From contig NZ_QBUY01000010.1 in assembly GCF_003121405.1 (NCBI RefSeq), positions 1 through 64,000 of the forward strand: a stretch of 64,000 nucleotides of DNA. Reading direction: 5' to 3'. The DNA is from Paraburkholderia sp. C35. Its GTDB lineage: Bacteria > Pseudomonadota > Gammaproteobacteria > Burkholderiales > Burkholderiaceae. Below are positions 1 to 8,544 of this stretch, piece by piece. The position numbers were made by a program, and so were the translations under genes. Every line of letters begins with the position of its first letter. The first letter of the stretch is position 1. The notes below the pieces were generated by a model that did not search any database, was not told where the DNA came from, and saw only the letters and a program-made list of their open reading frames with translations.

Positions 1-512
1 TGCCTGCGGGCCCCCGACGGTTCCTATCCTTCACACGGCAACCTCTCAGTCCCCGCCCGTTGCCATCGTTTCGAATATTCGCCTACCCCACTTCACTCAC
101 CCGTAGCGCCGCGTGCGGCAGCGAAGCGCATATGCAGCCCAGGTGGCAAACGGTGTGTAGGTTGTCGCGCATTCTGCGTCGGCGATCCTACAAGACACAC
201 CGCCTTTGCTTTTCAGTCCGGAGTGAAGCGTATAAGGCGCGACAGCCGACACACCGTTTGCCACCTGGGCGGCCGTGGACTGACTGGTAAGGTCCGATGA
301 GACGCGGGTGTTTGAAGAGGGTGATGCGCCCTTAAAGAGCGCTGGCAGCGGGCATCAAGAAGAGTGATGCCGTGCGAAGGATAGGACCGGTGGGGGACCC
401 GCAGGCAAGGACCGTAGTGGGTGGTGTTCAGCGGCTTTCTTTTGCCTACTTTTCTTTGCCGCGGCAAAGAAAAGTAGGTGCTGCCCCGCACAGGGGCGAC
501 GCGTGAGGTACC
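1..512. repeat. Large imperfect inverted-repeat element, copy A (left end outside window)
   Basis: ORF-poor sequence that reads as nested inverted repeats. The motif around 139-168 (AGGTGGCAAACGGTGTGTAG) recurs inverted at 238-267. The opening motif (CTGCGGGCCCCC, TCCTATCCTTC) recurs inverted at 376-406. A perfect 34-bp palindrome lies at 445-478 (CCTACTTTTC arm, centre GCCGCGGC). The same blocks occur at 18671-19280, so this is a dispersed intergenic element. No transposase is encoded. Short ORFs in it show no protein-like composition and no good ribosome site. Confidence 0.75.
445..478. repeat. 34-bp perfect palindrome within inverted-repeat element A
   Basis: The arms CCTACTTTTCTTTGCCG and its exact complement meet without a loop. 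An identical 34-bp palindrome lies at 18704-18737 and a variant at 19214-19245. The adjacent GCCCCGCACAGGGGC block is also self-complementary. Confidence 0.85.
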
Positions 513-632
513 ACTAACAAACCGCGGACGCCATCGAAGAAACCAAAAACAACAAGCCCAACCTCAAAGCCGCCAGCAAGGCAAACCAAAAACCCAAAAC
601 CAAAACCCAAAACCTGGTGAACCCAGTGAGCC

Positions 633-659
633 AAAAAAAAATCCCGGCCTAAGCCGGGG
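633..659 (-). terminator. Possible intrinsic terminator downstream of phaP
   Basis: Read leftward, a GC-rich stem (CCCGGC / GCCGGG, four-base loop) is followed by a run of nine T. It lies about 190 bp past the phaP stop codon, so it may end the phaP message. The sequence between them (660-848) shows no gene. Confidence 0.55.
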
Positions 660-848
660 AAACGATACGCTGTTTAACGTATCGGAGCGTCTGGCCGCTC
701 GGTCGTCGAAGTAAATATCGACACCCAGCGGCGCTGTTCATCCACCGCCAGTCACTTCGACAAGTGTATCTCGCGGCTGCGCGCCGACAGATGATGGGGC
801 ATCCGTCAACGCGCAGGTGAAGCCCGATCCGTTGAATCCGTTACGTTA

Positions 849-1433
849 TTAGACAGCAGCCTTCTTGGCCGAAGCTGCCGTACGCGAAGCCTGTGCTGCA
901 GCTTGCGACGCAGCCTTCGATGCAGCCGTAGCAGCCGCATTGAAGTTGCTTTCAGCGATTTCGACAGCTTGCTTCGTTGCCTTGTGAACCGTTTCGTACG
1001 TCGTGTTAGCCGCCGTGATGGCCGACTTGATCACGGCGACAGCCGTTTCCGAACCAGCCGGTGCGTTCTTCGCGACGTTCTCGACGAGTGTCTGCACCTT
1101 CTTGTTCTGCTCTTCGTATTGCGCTTCAGCAACACGTGCGAATTCAGCTTGCGTAGCCGATGCGATTTCGTACAGGTGACGGCCATACGACAGAACCTTC
1201 TCTGCCACCGGTTGCGTCAGGCTCGCTTGCAGCGCGAGCAATTCCTGCGCGTCCTTCACCGACAGCGCGCGTTGTGCATTTTCCTGGCCTTCAGCGATCG
1301 TCGACTTGACGACTTGCAGATTCAGCTCGACCAGCTTTTCGACGCCTTCGAATGCCTTCGACGTCAGGCCGAACAGCGTTTCGAGGTTGGCCTTCTGGGC
1401 TGCGGCGAATTGCTCGGGGGTCAGCAGAGTCAT
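849..1433 (-). CDS. phaP: Phasin family protein (PHA granule-associated)
   Basis: 194-residue, Ala/Gln/Glu-rich, almost entirely helical protein of the phasin_2 type. It starts [20 protein letters not shown] and has the typical phasin core and an Ala/Lys-rich tail. Phasins coat polyhydroxyalkanoate granules in the cytoplasm and control their size and number. The start is supported by CAGGAG eight bases upstream. The gene stands alone. A perfect inverted repeat upstream (1582-1596) could be the operator of a PhaR-type repressor. Confidence in the family is high. Confidence 0.93.
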   Translation of the reverse strand: MTLLTPEQFAAAQKANLETLFGLTSKAFEGVEKLVELNLQVVKSTIAEGQENAQRALSVKDAQELLALQASLTQPVAEKVLSYGRHLYEIASATQAEFARVAEAQYEEQNKKVQTLVENVAKNAPAGSETAVAVIKSAITAANTTYETVHKATKQAVEIAESNFNAAATAASKAASQAAAQASRTAASAKKAAV

Positions 1434-2201
1434 GTTTTACGCTCCTGGAATACCGGCCCGTCTGGCGCGGACCGAGTTGGGTTAACTGCAGAAGTCAATG
1501 GAATCGCTGGTCCGCAGGTCATTGTGCGTCGCAGCAATGGTTCCCATTTTAGGATGCTGCCGATGGATGTCAAGCACTATTTTGTGCAACGCACAACGCA
1601 TAGAAATTACTAATAAAACAATACGTTATGTAGCGTTTATGACATTGTGGTGAAGCGCATGCACATTAGGGTTTGCACCGATGTGGTGCCGCAAAAATCG
1701 TGGTCTCCCAAGCCAGTACAGGCTTAGGAACACGCCGACGGCGCGTTTCCGAGCAAAAAGGTAAAATTCTCAGGTAAACCGAAAACCGTAGCGGAACGTT
1801 AAAACTCCAACCCGGTCGAATGCGCGGCATGCAGATTCCGGTAGTCGCTTAATAGTTGGCTTCCAGGTGTCCTGTATGTGTGTATCGGTGCGGCAGGAAT
1901 TGTGCTTCGGACGCTTGTGGCGAGTCGTATTGCCATCCGTACGCGACCGTACTTCCCCTGATCAAGTTTGTGTCGAAGATGCCGATATGCTGAACGAGTG
2001 AGACTTCTTCAGCGACATTGGCGATGGCCTTGTGTCGGCGCGTCATTGGTATTTTCGATTGTGTACGTGCATCTCATTGCCTTTTCTCAATCGGGCCTGA
2101 CAACTCGGTTTAAGGACAGTCGATAAGTGCTTAATATTGCTAATTTTTAACTGTTTTACTACACTGGCGGAAACTCTCTCGCCGCTCCAACCAGAACACC
2201 A
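1434..2201. other. Intergenic region between phaP and the PBP7-like gene
   Basis: Holds the divergent promoters of phaP and the downstream endopeptidase. The 1582-1596 inverted repeat is the only distinct signal. A 65-codon open frame at 1849-2046 on the minus strand has no ribosome site and no recognisable motif. I see no other gene. Confidence 0.6.
1582..1596. promoter_or_regulatory. Perfect inverted repeat upstream of phaP, candidate operator
   Basis: TTGTGC-AAC-GCACAA, a perfect 6-bp dyad with a 3-base spacer, about 150 bp upstream of the phaP start. Phasin genes in related bacteria are repressed by PhaR, so PhaR is the natural candidate. The assignment is inference. Confidence 0.45.
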
Positions 2202-3368
2202 ATGAAAACCGACATGTTTTCGTCACTGAAAGTGATGCACGGCGCGGCGCTCAGCACCGCTCTGTCGGTGGCCGCCTCGGTGGTCATCGCAGCGGCTTTT
2301 GCCGCGCCGGTGGACGCATTCGCCGCTTCCGCCACGGCTCCTGCCAAGTCTGCCAAGGCTGGCAAGAAGTCGTCGAAGAAGGCAGCCGCCGAGAAAGTCT
2401 CCAGCAAGTCGTCGAGCGCCGCGAAGGTCGCAGCGAAAGATGACGACGACCAGCCCCGCACCGTCTCGAAGAAGCGCCGTGTGTCGTACTCGATGAACGG
2501 CCGCCATCATTCCGTCGTGCGCCGCGTCGCGTTCGAACCGCGTCAGCCGTCCGTCGGCACCGCGTTCGGCCTGCACGAAACGCCTGACGCGCTCGCGCTG
2601 CGTTCGAGCGTCGCGTACGTGGTCGACCAGAACACGTCGGAGTCGCTGTTCGACAAGAACTCGCGCGCCGTCGTGCCCATCGCGTCGATCACCAAGCTGA
2701 TGACGGCGATGGTCGTGCTCGATTCGAAGGCGGCCATGACCGAACAGGTCGAAGTCACGGACGAAGACCGCGATTACGAGAAGAACACGGGCTCGCGTCT
2801 GTCGGTTGGCTCGGTGCTGTCGCGTGAAGACATGCTGCATATCGCGCTGATGGCGTCGGAAAATCGTGCGGCGGCTGCGCTGTCGCGTTATTTCCCGGGC
2901 GGCCGTCCGGCGTTCATGGCCGCGATGAATGCGAAGGCGAAGGCGCTCGGCATGACCGACACGCACTTCGAAAACCCGACGGGCCTGACGAGCCAGAACG
3001 TGTCCAGCGCACGTGATCTCGTGAAGATGGTCAACGCTGCGTATCAGTACCCGATGATCCGCAAGTTCTCGACCGATCGCAGCTACGAGGTGTACACCGG
3101 CAAGCGCACGATCGCGTACAACAGCACGAATGCGCTGGTGCGCAATCCGTCGTGGGACATCGGTCTGCAGAAGACGGGCTTCATCAACGAAGCGGGTGAG
3201 TGCCTCGTGATGCAGGCCACCATTCATGATCGTCCGATGATCATGGTGCTGCTCGATTCGTCGGGCAAGTACTCGCGTTTCGCCGATGCGCAGCGTCTGC
3301 GCACGTGGCTCGACAACGGCGGCGAACAGCGCATCACGAGCGCGGACGCCAACGGTGCCGGCACCTGA
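2202..3368 (+). CDS. pbpG: D-alanyl-D-alanine endopeptidase, PBP7/PbpG-like
   Basis: 388-residue periplasmic penicillin-binding protein of the S11 peptidase family, acting on peptidoglycan cross-links. It has an N-terminal signal segment (about 12-42), then a Lys/Ser/Ala-rich linker to about residue 100, then the catalytic domain. All three motifs are present: SITK 162-165 (nucleophile Ser162), SEN 219-221, KTG 324-326. The linker makes it longer than the usual 310 residues. Met1, Met6 and Met12 are alternative starts because no strong ribosome site is visible. An intrinsic terminator follows directly. Confidence 0.9.
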   Translation: MKTDMFSSLKVMHGAALSTALSVAASVVIAAAFAAPVDAFAASATAPAKSAKAGKKSSKKAAAEKVSSKSSSAAKVAAKDDDDQPRTVSKKRRVSYSMNGRHHSVVRRVAFEPRQPSVGTAFGLHETPDALALRSSVAYVVDQNTSESLFDKNSRAVVPIASITKLMTAMVVLDSKAAMTEQVEVTDEDRDYEKNTGSRLSVGSVLSREDMLHIALMASENRAAAALSRYFPGGRPAFMAAMNAKAKALGMTDTHFENPTGLTSQNVSSARDLVKMVNAAYQYPMIRKFSTDRSYEVYTGKRTIAYNSTNALVRNPSWDIGLQKTGFINEAGECLVMQATIHDRPMIMVLLDSSGKYSRFADAQRLRTWLDNGGEQRITSADANGAGT

Positions 3369-3389
3369 GCGACAGCAGCGTCTTAAGAA

Positions 3390-3418
3390 AAAAGCCCCGC
3401 AATGCGGGGCTTTTTTTA
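3390..3418. terminator. Bidirectional intrinsic terminator
   Basis: Stem AGCCCCGC / GCGGGGCT with loop AAT, flanked by A-run and T-run, so it can serve the convergent genes on both sides (the endopeptidase and the IclR regulator). Confidence 0.9.
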
Positions 3419-3440
3419 TTGCGCTGATGCTAAGCGACGA

Positions 3441-4253
3441 TTAGTGCGGCGCCGACTGTGCGGCAGCGCTGGCGTGCTGAACCTGCGGGTGATAACCGAG
3501 CGATTCGGAAATCACCAGTGCCGTCTTGCTCAACTGACCAAGCCACGAATCCTGCAGGCGGTCAGCGGGTGCGGACAGCGACAGACCCGCGACGAGCTTG
3601 CCCGTGTCGTCGTAAATACCGGCTGCGATGCAGCGCACGCCGAGTTCGAGTTCTTCGTTGTCACGCGCGCAAGCCTGCTGGCGCACGTGCGACAGTTCGC
3701 GCTCCAGCTTGCTGAGATCGGTGATGCTGTTTTGCGTGTGGCCCGACAGGCCGGTGCGTGTGGCGTAAGCGCGCACGCGGGTGGATTCGTCGGCGGCGAG
3801 GAACAGCTTGCCGACGGAAGTCAGATGCAGCGGCGCGCGGCCGCCGATCGCCCGCACGACCTGCATGCCCGAGCGTTCAGAATAAGCGCGTTCGATATAA
3901 ACGATCTCGTCGCCCTGACGCACGGAGAGATTCACCGTCTGGCCTGTCAGCCGGTGCAGTTCGCGCATCGGCATCAGCGCCGCGTCGCGCACCGACAGGC
4001 GCGCCTTGACGAGATTGCCCAGTTCGAGCAACCGCATGCCGAGACGATAGGTGCCGGGATCCGAACGATCCACCAGCCGGCAGGTCACCATGTCGTTCAG
4101 AATGCGATGGGCGGTGGACGGATGAAGATCGGTGCGCAGCGCGAGTTCCTTCAGGCTGACCGGGTCGCTATGCGCGGCGAGGGCATCCAGCAGGCGCATC
4201 ATGCGCTCGATCACCTGGATCGACGTTTTGGGGTCCGGGCTGGTATCGCTCAT
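3441..4253 (-). CDS. IclR-family transcriptional regulator
   Basis: 270-residue regulator. The N-terminal winged helix-turn-helix (about 8-75, with LKELALRTDLHPSTAHRIL) is followed by the IclR effector domain (about 90-255). It is divergent from lutA-lutB with about 190 bp between the starts, so it is the likely local regulator of lactate oxidation genes, although IclR proteins bind many different carboxylic acids. The MSDTSPDPK start is chosen because the upstream in-frame extension is not conserved-looking and runs into the divergent promoter region. Confidence 0.85.
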   Translation of the reverse strand: MSDTSPDPKTSIQVIERMMRLLDALAAHSDPVSLKELALRTDLHPSTAHRILNDMVTCRLVDRSDPGTYRLGMRLLELGNLVKARLSVRDAALMPMRELHRLTGQTVNLSVRQGDEIVYIERAYSERSGMQVVRAIGGRAPLHLTSVGKLFLAADESTRVRAYATRTGLSGHTQNSITDLSKLERELSHVRQQACARDNEELELGVRCIAAGIYDDTGKLVAGLSLSAPADRLQDSWLGQLSKTALVISESLGYHPQVQHASAAAQSAPH

Positions 4254-4442
4254 AAGACTAAACGGTTGACGCGTCAAACAGCGGAAAACCGATTGTATCT
4301 CGTATTGTGAAATAAGCGAACGCCGTTGGAGACGGTCCTCGAATCTCAATATCTGGCGGTTCATTGCGCATAGGGGCCGTTACGCGTTGGTATTGCGCGC
4401 CAAACAGCGGATAATCGGGGACGTTTCCCCGGAGGAGCACAC

Positions 4443-5165
4443 ATGCGAGTCGGTTTTTTCGTCACCTGCCTGATCGATCTGATGCGCCCCGAAATCGGCT
4501 GTTCCGCGCTCAAACTGATCGAGCGGGCGGGCGTCGAGGTGTTCGTGCCGCCGGCGCAAACGTGCTGCGGACAACCCGCCTACAACTCGGGCGACCGCCG
4601 CATCGCGCGCGATCTCGCCGAAAAGACGCTGCGCGAATTCGAGCAATACGACTATGTGGTGGTGCCGTCCGGTTCGTGCGGCGGCATGATACGCGCGCAC
4701 TACGGCGATCTGTTCGCCGACGATCCTGAGCTGATGGGCCGCTATTCGCGTTTGCGTCCGAAGGTTTTTGAACTCACCGATTTTCTCGCCAATGTCGCGA
4801 AGATCGAGCTGACGCCGGGCGAATTCCAGGGTCCGGTGACGTATCACGATTCCTGCTCGGGCTTGCGCGAACTCGGCGTCAAGCAGCAGCCGCGCGATCT
4901 GCTCGCACAGGCGGGCGTCGCCGTGACGGAGATGAAGGACTGCGAGCACTGCTGCGGTTTCGGCGGCACCTTTGCGCTGAAGTTCGGTGATATTTCGACG
5001 GCCATCGTCGATGAAAAATGCGCGAATATTCAGGCAAGCGGTGCGCCAGCCGTCGTGCTCGGCGATCTCGGCTGCATGCTGAATATCGAAGGGCGCTTGC
5101 GTCGCACGGGCGACACCACCACGCGCGTGCTGCATATCGCGCAGGTGCTGGCCGGTGACGCCTGA
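4443..5165 (+). CDS. lutA: L-lactate utilization protein LutA (LldE), Fe-S protein
   Basis: 240-residue protein with two CCG (cysteine-rich) domains that bind iron-sulfur clusters. CCGQPAYNSG is at about 41-50, SGSCGGMI near 79, HDSCSGLREL near 137 and CEHCCGFGG near 160. LutA acts with LutB and LutC to oxidise lactate to pyruvate. GGAGGAG five bases before the ATG fixes the start. It is the first gene of a two-gene unit with lutB, 70 bp apart, and is divergent from the IclR regulator. Confidence 0.92.
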   Translation: MRVGFFVTCLIDLMRPEIGCSALKLIERAGVEVFVPPAQTCCGQPAYNSGDRRIARDLAEKTLREFEQYDYVVVPSGSCGGMIRAHYGDLFADDPELMGRYSRLRPKVFELTDFLANVAKIELTPGEFQGPVTYHDSCSGLRELGVKQQPRDLLAQAGVAVTEMKDCEHCCGFGGTFALKFGDISTAIVDEKCANIQASGAPAVVLGDLGCMLNIEGRLRRTGDTTTRVLHIAQVLAGDA

Positions 5166-5235
5166 GCAGCCAGCCGTTGCAGATGTTCGTCTGACTCGCC
5201 GCAGATCATCTACATAACCGATCCCCAAGGCCGTC

Positions 5236-6648
5236 ATGCAAGTCCAAACGATGCAGTTCAAGGCGCGCGCAGGCCAGAAACTCGCCGACCAGCGCCTTCA
5301 GCAGAACCTCACCAAGCTATCGACGAAGTTCGTGTCGGCGCGCGCTTCTGCCATGACCGCGATCGACTTTGCCGCCACGCGCGCCGCGCTGAAGGAACGC
5401 CGCAATCGCGCGCTGGAGAACCTCGACGTCTGGCTCGAAACCTTCGAGCGTGAAGCGACGCGCCGCGGCGTCACCGTGCTGTTCGCCGAGACGACAGCGG
5501 AAGCGGCGAAGCTCGTCGCCGACATCGCGCGCAAGCACGACGTGAAGAAGGTGATCAAGACGAAGTCGATGGTGTCCGAGGAGATGCGTCTGAACGAGGT
5601 GCTCGGACAGATGGGCGTGCAGTCGATCGAAACCGATCTCGGCGAATACATCCTGCAGATCAACGACAACGAGCCGCCGAGCCACATCATCGCGCCCGTC
5701 GTTCACAAGGATAAGGAAGAGATCGCCGATCTGTTCGCGAAGACGCACCAGAAGCCGCGCCTGACGGAAATCCCGGAGATGACGCGCGAAGCGCGCGAGA
5801 TGCTGCGCCCGCATTTCATGACGGCCGACATGGGCGTGACGGGCGGCAATTTCGTGATCGCGGAGACGGGCTCCGTCGCGCTCGTGACCAACGAGGGCAA
5901 CGAGGGCATGTGTACCGTGATGCCGCGCGTGCACGTCGCCGTGACGGGCATCGAAAAGGTGCTGCCTACACTGGAAGATCTCGCGACGGCCATGCGTCTG
6001 TTGCCGCGTTCGGCGACGGGGCAGGACGTGTCGAACTATTTCTCCGTGCTGACCGGCCCGCGCCGCGAGGGCGATCAGGACGGGCCGGAACATATGTATG
6101 TGGTGCTCGTCGATGGCGGGCGCACGGGGCTGATCGGCGGCGATTTTCAGGAGATGCTGCGCTGTATCCGTTGCGGCGCGTGCATGAACCATTGCCCTGT
6201 GTATCAGAAGGTCGGCGGACATACGTACGGATGGGTGTATCCGGGGCCGATGGGTTCCGTGTTGACGCCGAGCTACGTCGGCATCGAAAAGGCGATCGAT
6301 CTGCCGCAGGCCGCGACGCTCTGCGGCGAATGCAACAGCGTGTGTCCCGTCGGCATTCCGTTGTCGGATCTGCTGCGCAAGCTGCGCGAGCGGCAGATGG
6401 AACGGCATCTGCGTCCGTGGCAGGAGCGTTTCGGACTGGCCGTCTGGGGCTATCTGGCGATGCGTCCGGCGGCATATGGGCTGCTTACCAAAGTCGCAGT
6501 GCGGATTCTCGAACGCATGGGTGGCAACCGGAAGTCGATCGCGAAGCTGCCGCTCGGCGCGGGGTGGACCAATACGCGTGACATGCCGGCGCCCGTCGGC
6601 CGTACGTTCCGCGAGCTATACGCGGCGAGCAAGACGCATATCGGTTAG
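5236..6648 (+). CDS. lutB: L-lactate utilization protein LutB (LldF), Fe-S protein
   Basis: 470 residues. The N-terminal LUD domain (about 70-300) is followed by a ferredoxin-like region with two 4Fe-4S motifs, CIRCGACMNHCPVY near 313-326 and CGECNSVCPVGIP near 363-375, then the LutB C-terminal part. The N-terminal MQFKARAGQKLAD is family-like, so the first ATG (with AAGG upstream) is kept. LutC, the usual third partner, is not downstream: a terminator and an unrelated gene follow. Confidence 0.92.
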   Translation: MQVQTMQFKARAGQKLADQRLQQNLTKLSTKFVSARASAMTAIDFAATRAALKERRNRALENLDVWLETFEREATRRGVTVLFAETTAEAAKLVADIARKHDVKKVIKTKSMVSEEMRLNEVLGQMGVQSIETDLGEYILQINDNEPPSHIIAPVVHKDKEEIADLFAKTHQKPRLTEIPEMTREAREMLRPHFMTADMGVTGGNFVIAETGSVALVTNEGNEGMCTVMPRVHVAVTGIEKVLPTLEDLATAMRLLPRSATGQDVSNYFSVLTGPRREGDQDGPEHMYVVLVDGGRTGLIGGDFQEMLRCIRCGACMNHCPVYQKVGGHTYGWVYPGPMGSVLTPSYVGIEKAIDLPQAATLCGECNSVCPVGIPLSDLLRKLRERQMERHLRPWQERFGLAVWGYLAMRPAAYGLLTKVAVRILERMGGNRKSIAKLPLGAGWTNTRDMPAPVGRTFRELYAASKTHIG

Positions 6649-6679
6649 CGCGCGCACGCTTTCGGGCGTCGATACGAAA

Positions 6680-6716
6680 AGAGGCTGCATCGCGTCTGCG
6701 ATGCAGCCTCTTTTTT
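6680..6716 (+). terminator. Intrinsic terminator of lutAB
   Basis: Stem AGAGGCTGCATCGC / GCGATGCAGCCTCT, loop GTCT, followed by six T. It lies 30 bp after the lutB stop. Confidence 0.92.
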
Positions 6717-6746
6717 CGCCGTCATTCGACCCAATATGTCGGGAGG

Positions 6747-7298
6747 TTAGTGCCAGGTGCTGCTTCCATCACCACGTCTCGGCTGACGAGGCGACCCAAC
6801 GCCGCTTCCCCGATTGTCACCGCCCTGTGGCTGTTGCCCCGCGCCCGCCTGCACGGGCGGACGGTTGCCATGCCAGCCACCTGAATTGCCGCCCGGATTG
6901 GGCGGCGGGGGCGGGTTGCTTGCCTGCGGCGGCTGACCGCGCGGCGGTCCGCCGCCGTTGTTGCCGTTGTTCCCTGGCCGGCCGCCGTTGCCATTCCAGT
7001 GTCCGTGGTTGTTGTTGTTGTTGTTGTTGTAATTGCCGCGGTCATAACCACGATTGCCGCAATAGCGACGATCGTAGTCAGGTCCGGAGTTTCCGCCGAA
7101 GCCGAGGAACAGGCTCGATTGCACGGGCGGTTCCGCATAGCCATAAGCCGGAGCGGGCGCGCCGTAGCCGTCGTAGTAGCCGCCGTCGTAACCATAGGCG
7201 GGCTGGCCGCCATACGGATAAGCCGCGCAACCACCCAGCGCAGCCACCGCGCACACGACGGCAGCAACAGGAACGAGAGAAGGAATAGAACGTTTCAT
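6747..7298 (-). CDS. Gly/Asn/Pro-rich lipoprotein, unknown function
   Basis: 183-residue predicted outer-membrane lipoprotein. The signal peptide from MKRSIPSLV ends in lipobox LGGC (Cys24). The mature part is low complexity: a Tyr/Gly-rich segment, an Asn run coded by a GTT/AAC triplet repeat (7009-7029), then Pro/Gly-rich repeats. The ATG at 7298 is chosen because it places the signal peptide at the N-terminus. No enzymatic motif is seen. The triplet run could vary in length by slippage. Confidence 0.75.
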   Translation of the reverse strand: MKRSIPSLVPVAAVVCAVAALGGCAAYPYGGQPAYGYDGGYYDGYGAPAPAYGYAEPPVQSSLFLGFGGNSGPDYDRRYCGNRGYDRGNYNNNNNNNHGHWNGNGGRPGNNGNNGGGPPRGQPPQASNPPPPPNPGGNSGGWHGNRPPVQAGAGQQPQGGDNRGSGVGSPRQPRRGDGSSTWH

Positions 7299-7574
7299 TT
7301 GAGTGTTAAGACAAGCGAGAGGCGCGTTGTCTGTATCCATACCGCTAGTTGTAGCGCTACTTGATGATTACCTGTGTGTGCTTTTGTAAGGATTTCTTTC
7401 GGCAACCGAAAGACTACCTGAGCACGATGCGCGCCGCTCGCGCGATCTCACTGTTCACTTGTACGCAACGGAGTGTTTGGCTGGCGCGGGTTTATCCGGA
7501 TTGCGTGTTCATCTACCATTTCGACTGGGCAAAGTGCGTCTGTGCACCACAGCCCGCTTTAAGAGAACGACATC

Positions 7575-7802
7575 ATGAGAAAGAAAATATCGGTGTACTG
7601 GCCTTTGGCCGTGGTCGTGCCGCTTGCGGCTGTTGCTTACCTGCATCTGTATAACGGCGCGGCTGCGCAGTCGCCTTTGGCAGCAGAGCGCGTATCGGCT
7701 GAACTGGCGCGCACGGTTTCGTATGGTTTTGTCGGCGGCGACGTCGCGATGCCGGCAGATACGATGCCCGCAACCGCCCGCATGCCCGCGCAAGCCATGT
7801 AA
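7575..7802 (+). CDS. Small exported or membrane-anchored hypothetical protein
   Basis: 75 residues. A basic N-terminus (MRKKISVYW) is followed by a hydrophobic stretch to about residue 25 and an Ala-rich tail with three AMPA/TMPA-like repeats. AAGAGAACG precedes the ATG. It does not match a family I recognise. It lies alone between the lipoprotein and the phosphatase. Confidence 0.5.
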   Translation: MRKKISVYWPLAVVVPLAAVAYLHLYNGAAAQSPLAAERVSAELARTVSYGFVGGDVAMPADTMPATARMPAQAM

Positions 7803-7906
7803 TCCGCCGCGCTGGCGCGCTGCGGGCGTGATTTTGCACGCCTTTGTATAATCGCGGCACTGTTTTACCACTTGTGACAATTGCGGCTGAGCCGCTCAGC
7901 CATCGA

Positions 7907-8434
7907 ATGAAAACTGTCGCCATCTGCTTCGTGTGCCTTGGGAACATTTGCCGTTCCCCGACTGCAGAAGGCGTGATGCGTCACCTGTTGGCAGAAGCGA
8001 AGCTCGCCGATCGCGTGATCGTGGATTCGGCAGGCACAGGTGACTGGCATATCGGTGAAGCGCCGGATGAACGCGCGCAACGCGCCGCAAAAAGCCGCGG
8101 CTACGATCTGTCAGCGCTGCGCGGCCGTCAGATTGCCGCAGCGGATTTCGAGCGCTTCGATCTGATCATCGCGATGGACGACAAGAATGTCGCCTCGCTC
8201 AGACAAATCTCCCCGCCTGCACAGCGCGACAAGATTCGTCTGCTGATGGAATTTGCGACGGCCGCCAGTGCGACCGACGCAAACGGCGCGGAAAAACGCG
8301 CGCCAGGTTTCGATGCACGCGAAGTCGTCGATCCGTATTTCGGCGGCGGCGAGGGCTTCGAGATCGTGCTGGACCAGTGCGAAGCCGCCTGCCGTGGCCT
8401 GATCGCGGTGTTGCGGCCCCAATTGACCCTGTAA
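7907..8434 (+). CDS. Low-molecular-weight protein-tyrosine phosphatase
   Basis: 175-residue cytoplasmic phosphatase. The P-loop CLGNICRS (C10, R16) gives the CX5R(S/T) signature, and the general-acid motif DPYF lies at 142-145. The start at 7907 puts the P-loop at the canonical position 10. These enzymes dephosphorylate tyrosine kinases or exopolysaccharide regulators. The gene sits directly upstream of iscR, an arrangement common in Burkholderiales. The earlier start at 7844 would add an unconserved leader. Confidence 0.92.
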   Translation: MKTVAICFVCLGNICRSPTAEGVMRHLLAEAKLADRVIVDSAGTGDWHIGEAPDERAQRAAKSRGYDLSALRGRQIAAADFERFDLIIAMDDKNVASLRQISPPAQRDKIRLLMEFATAASATDANGAEKRAPGFDAREVVDPYFGGGEGFEIVLDQCEAACRGLIAVLRPQLTL

Positions 8435-8475
8435 GACAAGTTCTCGTTAAGTAAATGACCCATATCGAGATAGGG

Positions 8476-8500
8476 ATACTTGACTAAATCTGTCATGTAT
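8476..8500. promoter_or_regulatory. IscR type-1-like operator, site 1
   Basis: 25-bp imperfect dyad beginning ATACTTGACT and ending GTCATGTAT, close to the type-1 IscR consensus bound by the 2Fe-2S form of IscR. It overlaps the -35 of the isc promoter. Confidence 0.75.
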
Positions 8501-8507
8501 TTATACT
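8480..8507 (+). promoter_or_regulatory. isc operon promoter
   Basis: TTGACT (8480-8485), 16-bp spacer, TATACT (8502-8507). Both boxes lie inside IscR-like sites, so holo-IscR would block polymerase. The iscR start codon follows within 40 bp of the -10. Confidence 0.8.
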
Positions 8508-8527
8508 TGACCAAACTTGTCGAGAAT
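8503..8527. promoter_or_regulatory. IscR type-1-like operator, site 2
   Basis: Second copy, starting ATACTTGACC and ending GTCGAGAAT, offset 27 bp from site 1. It overlaps the -10 and the transcription start region. Tandem sites suggest strong autorepression. Confidence 0.75.
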
Positions 8528-8544
8528 TGCGGTTCCCACCACAT

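Noticed and set aside
1849..2046. 65-codon minus-strand frame between phaP and pbpG
   Set aside because: No ribosome site and no recognisable motif; lies in a promoter region.
7361..7654. 97-codon plus-strand frame upstream of the small exported protein
   Set aside because: Cys/Arg/Phe-rich composition and overlap with the better-supported 7575 gene; looks noncoding.
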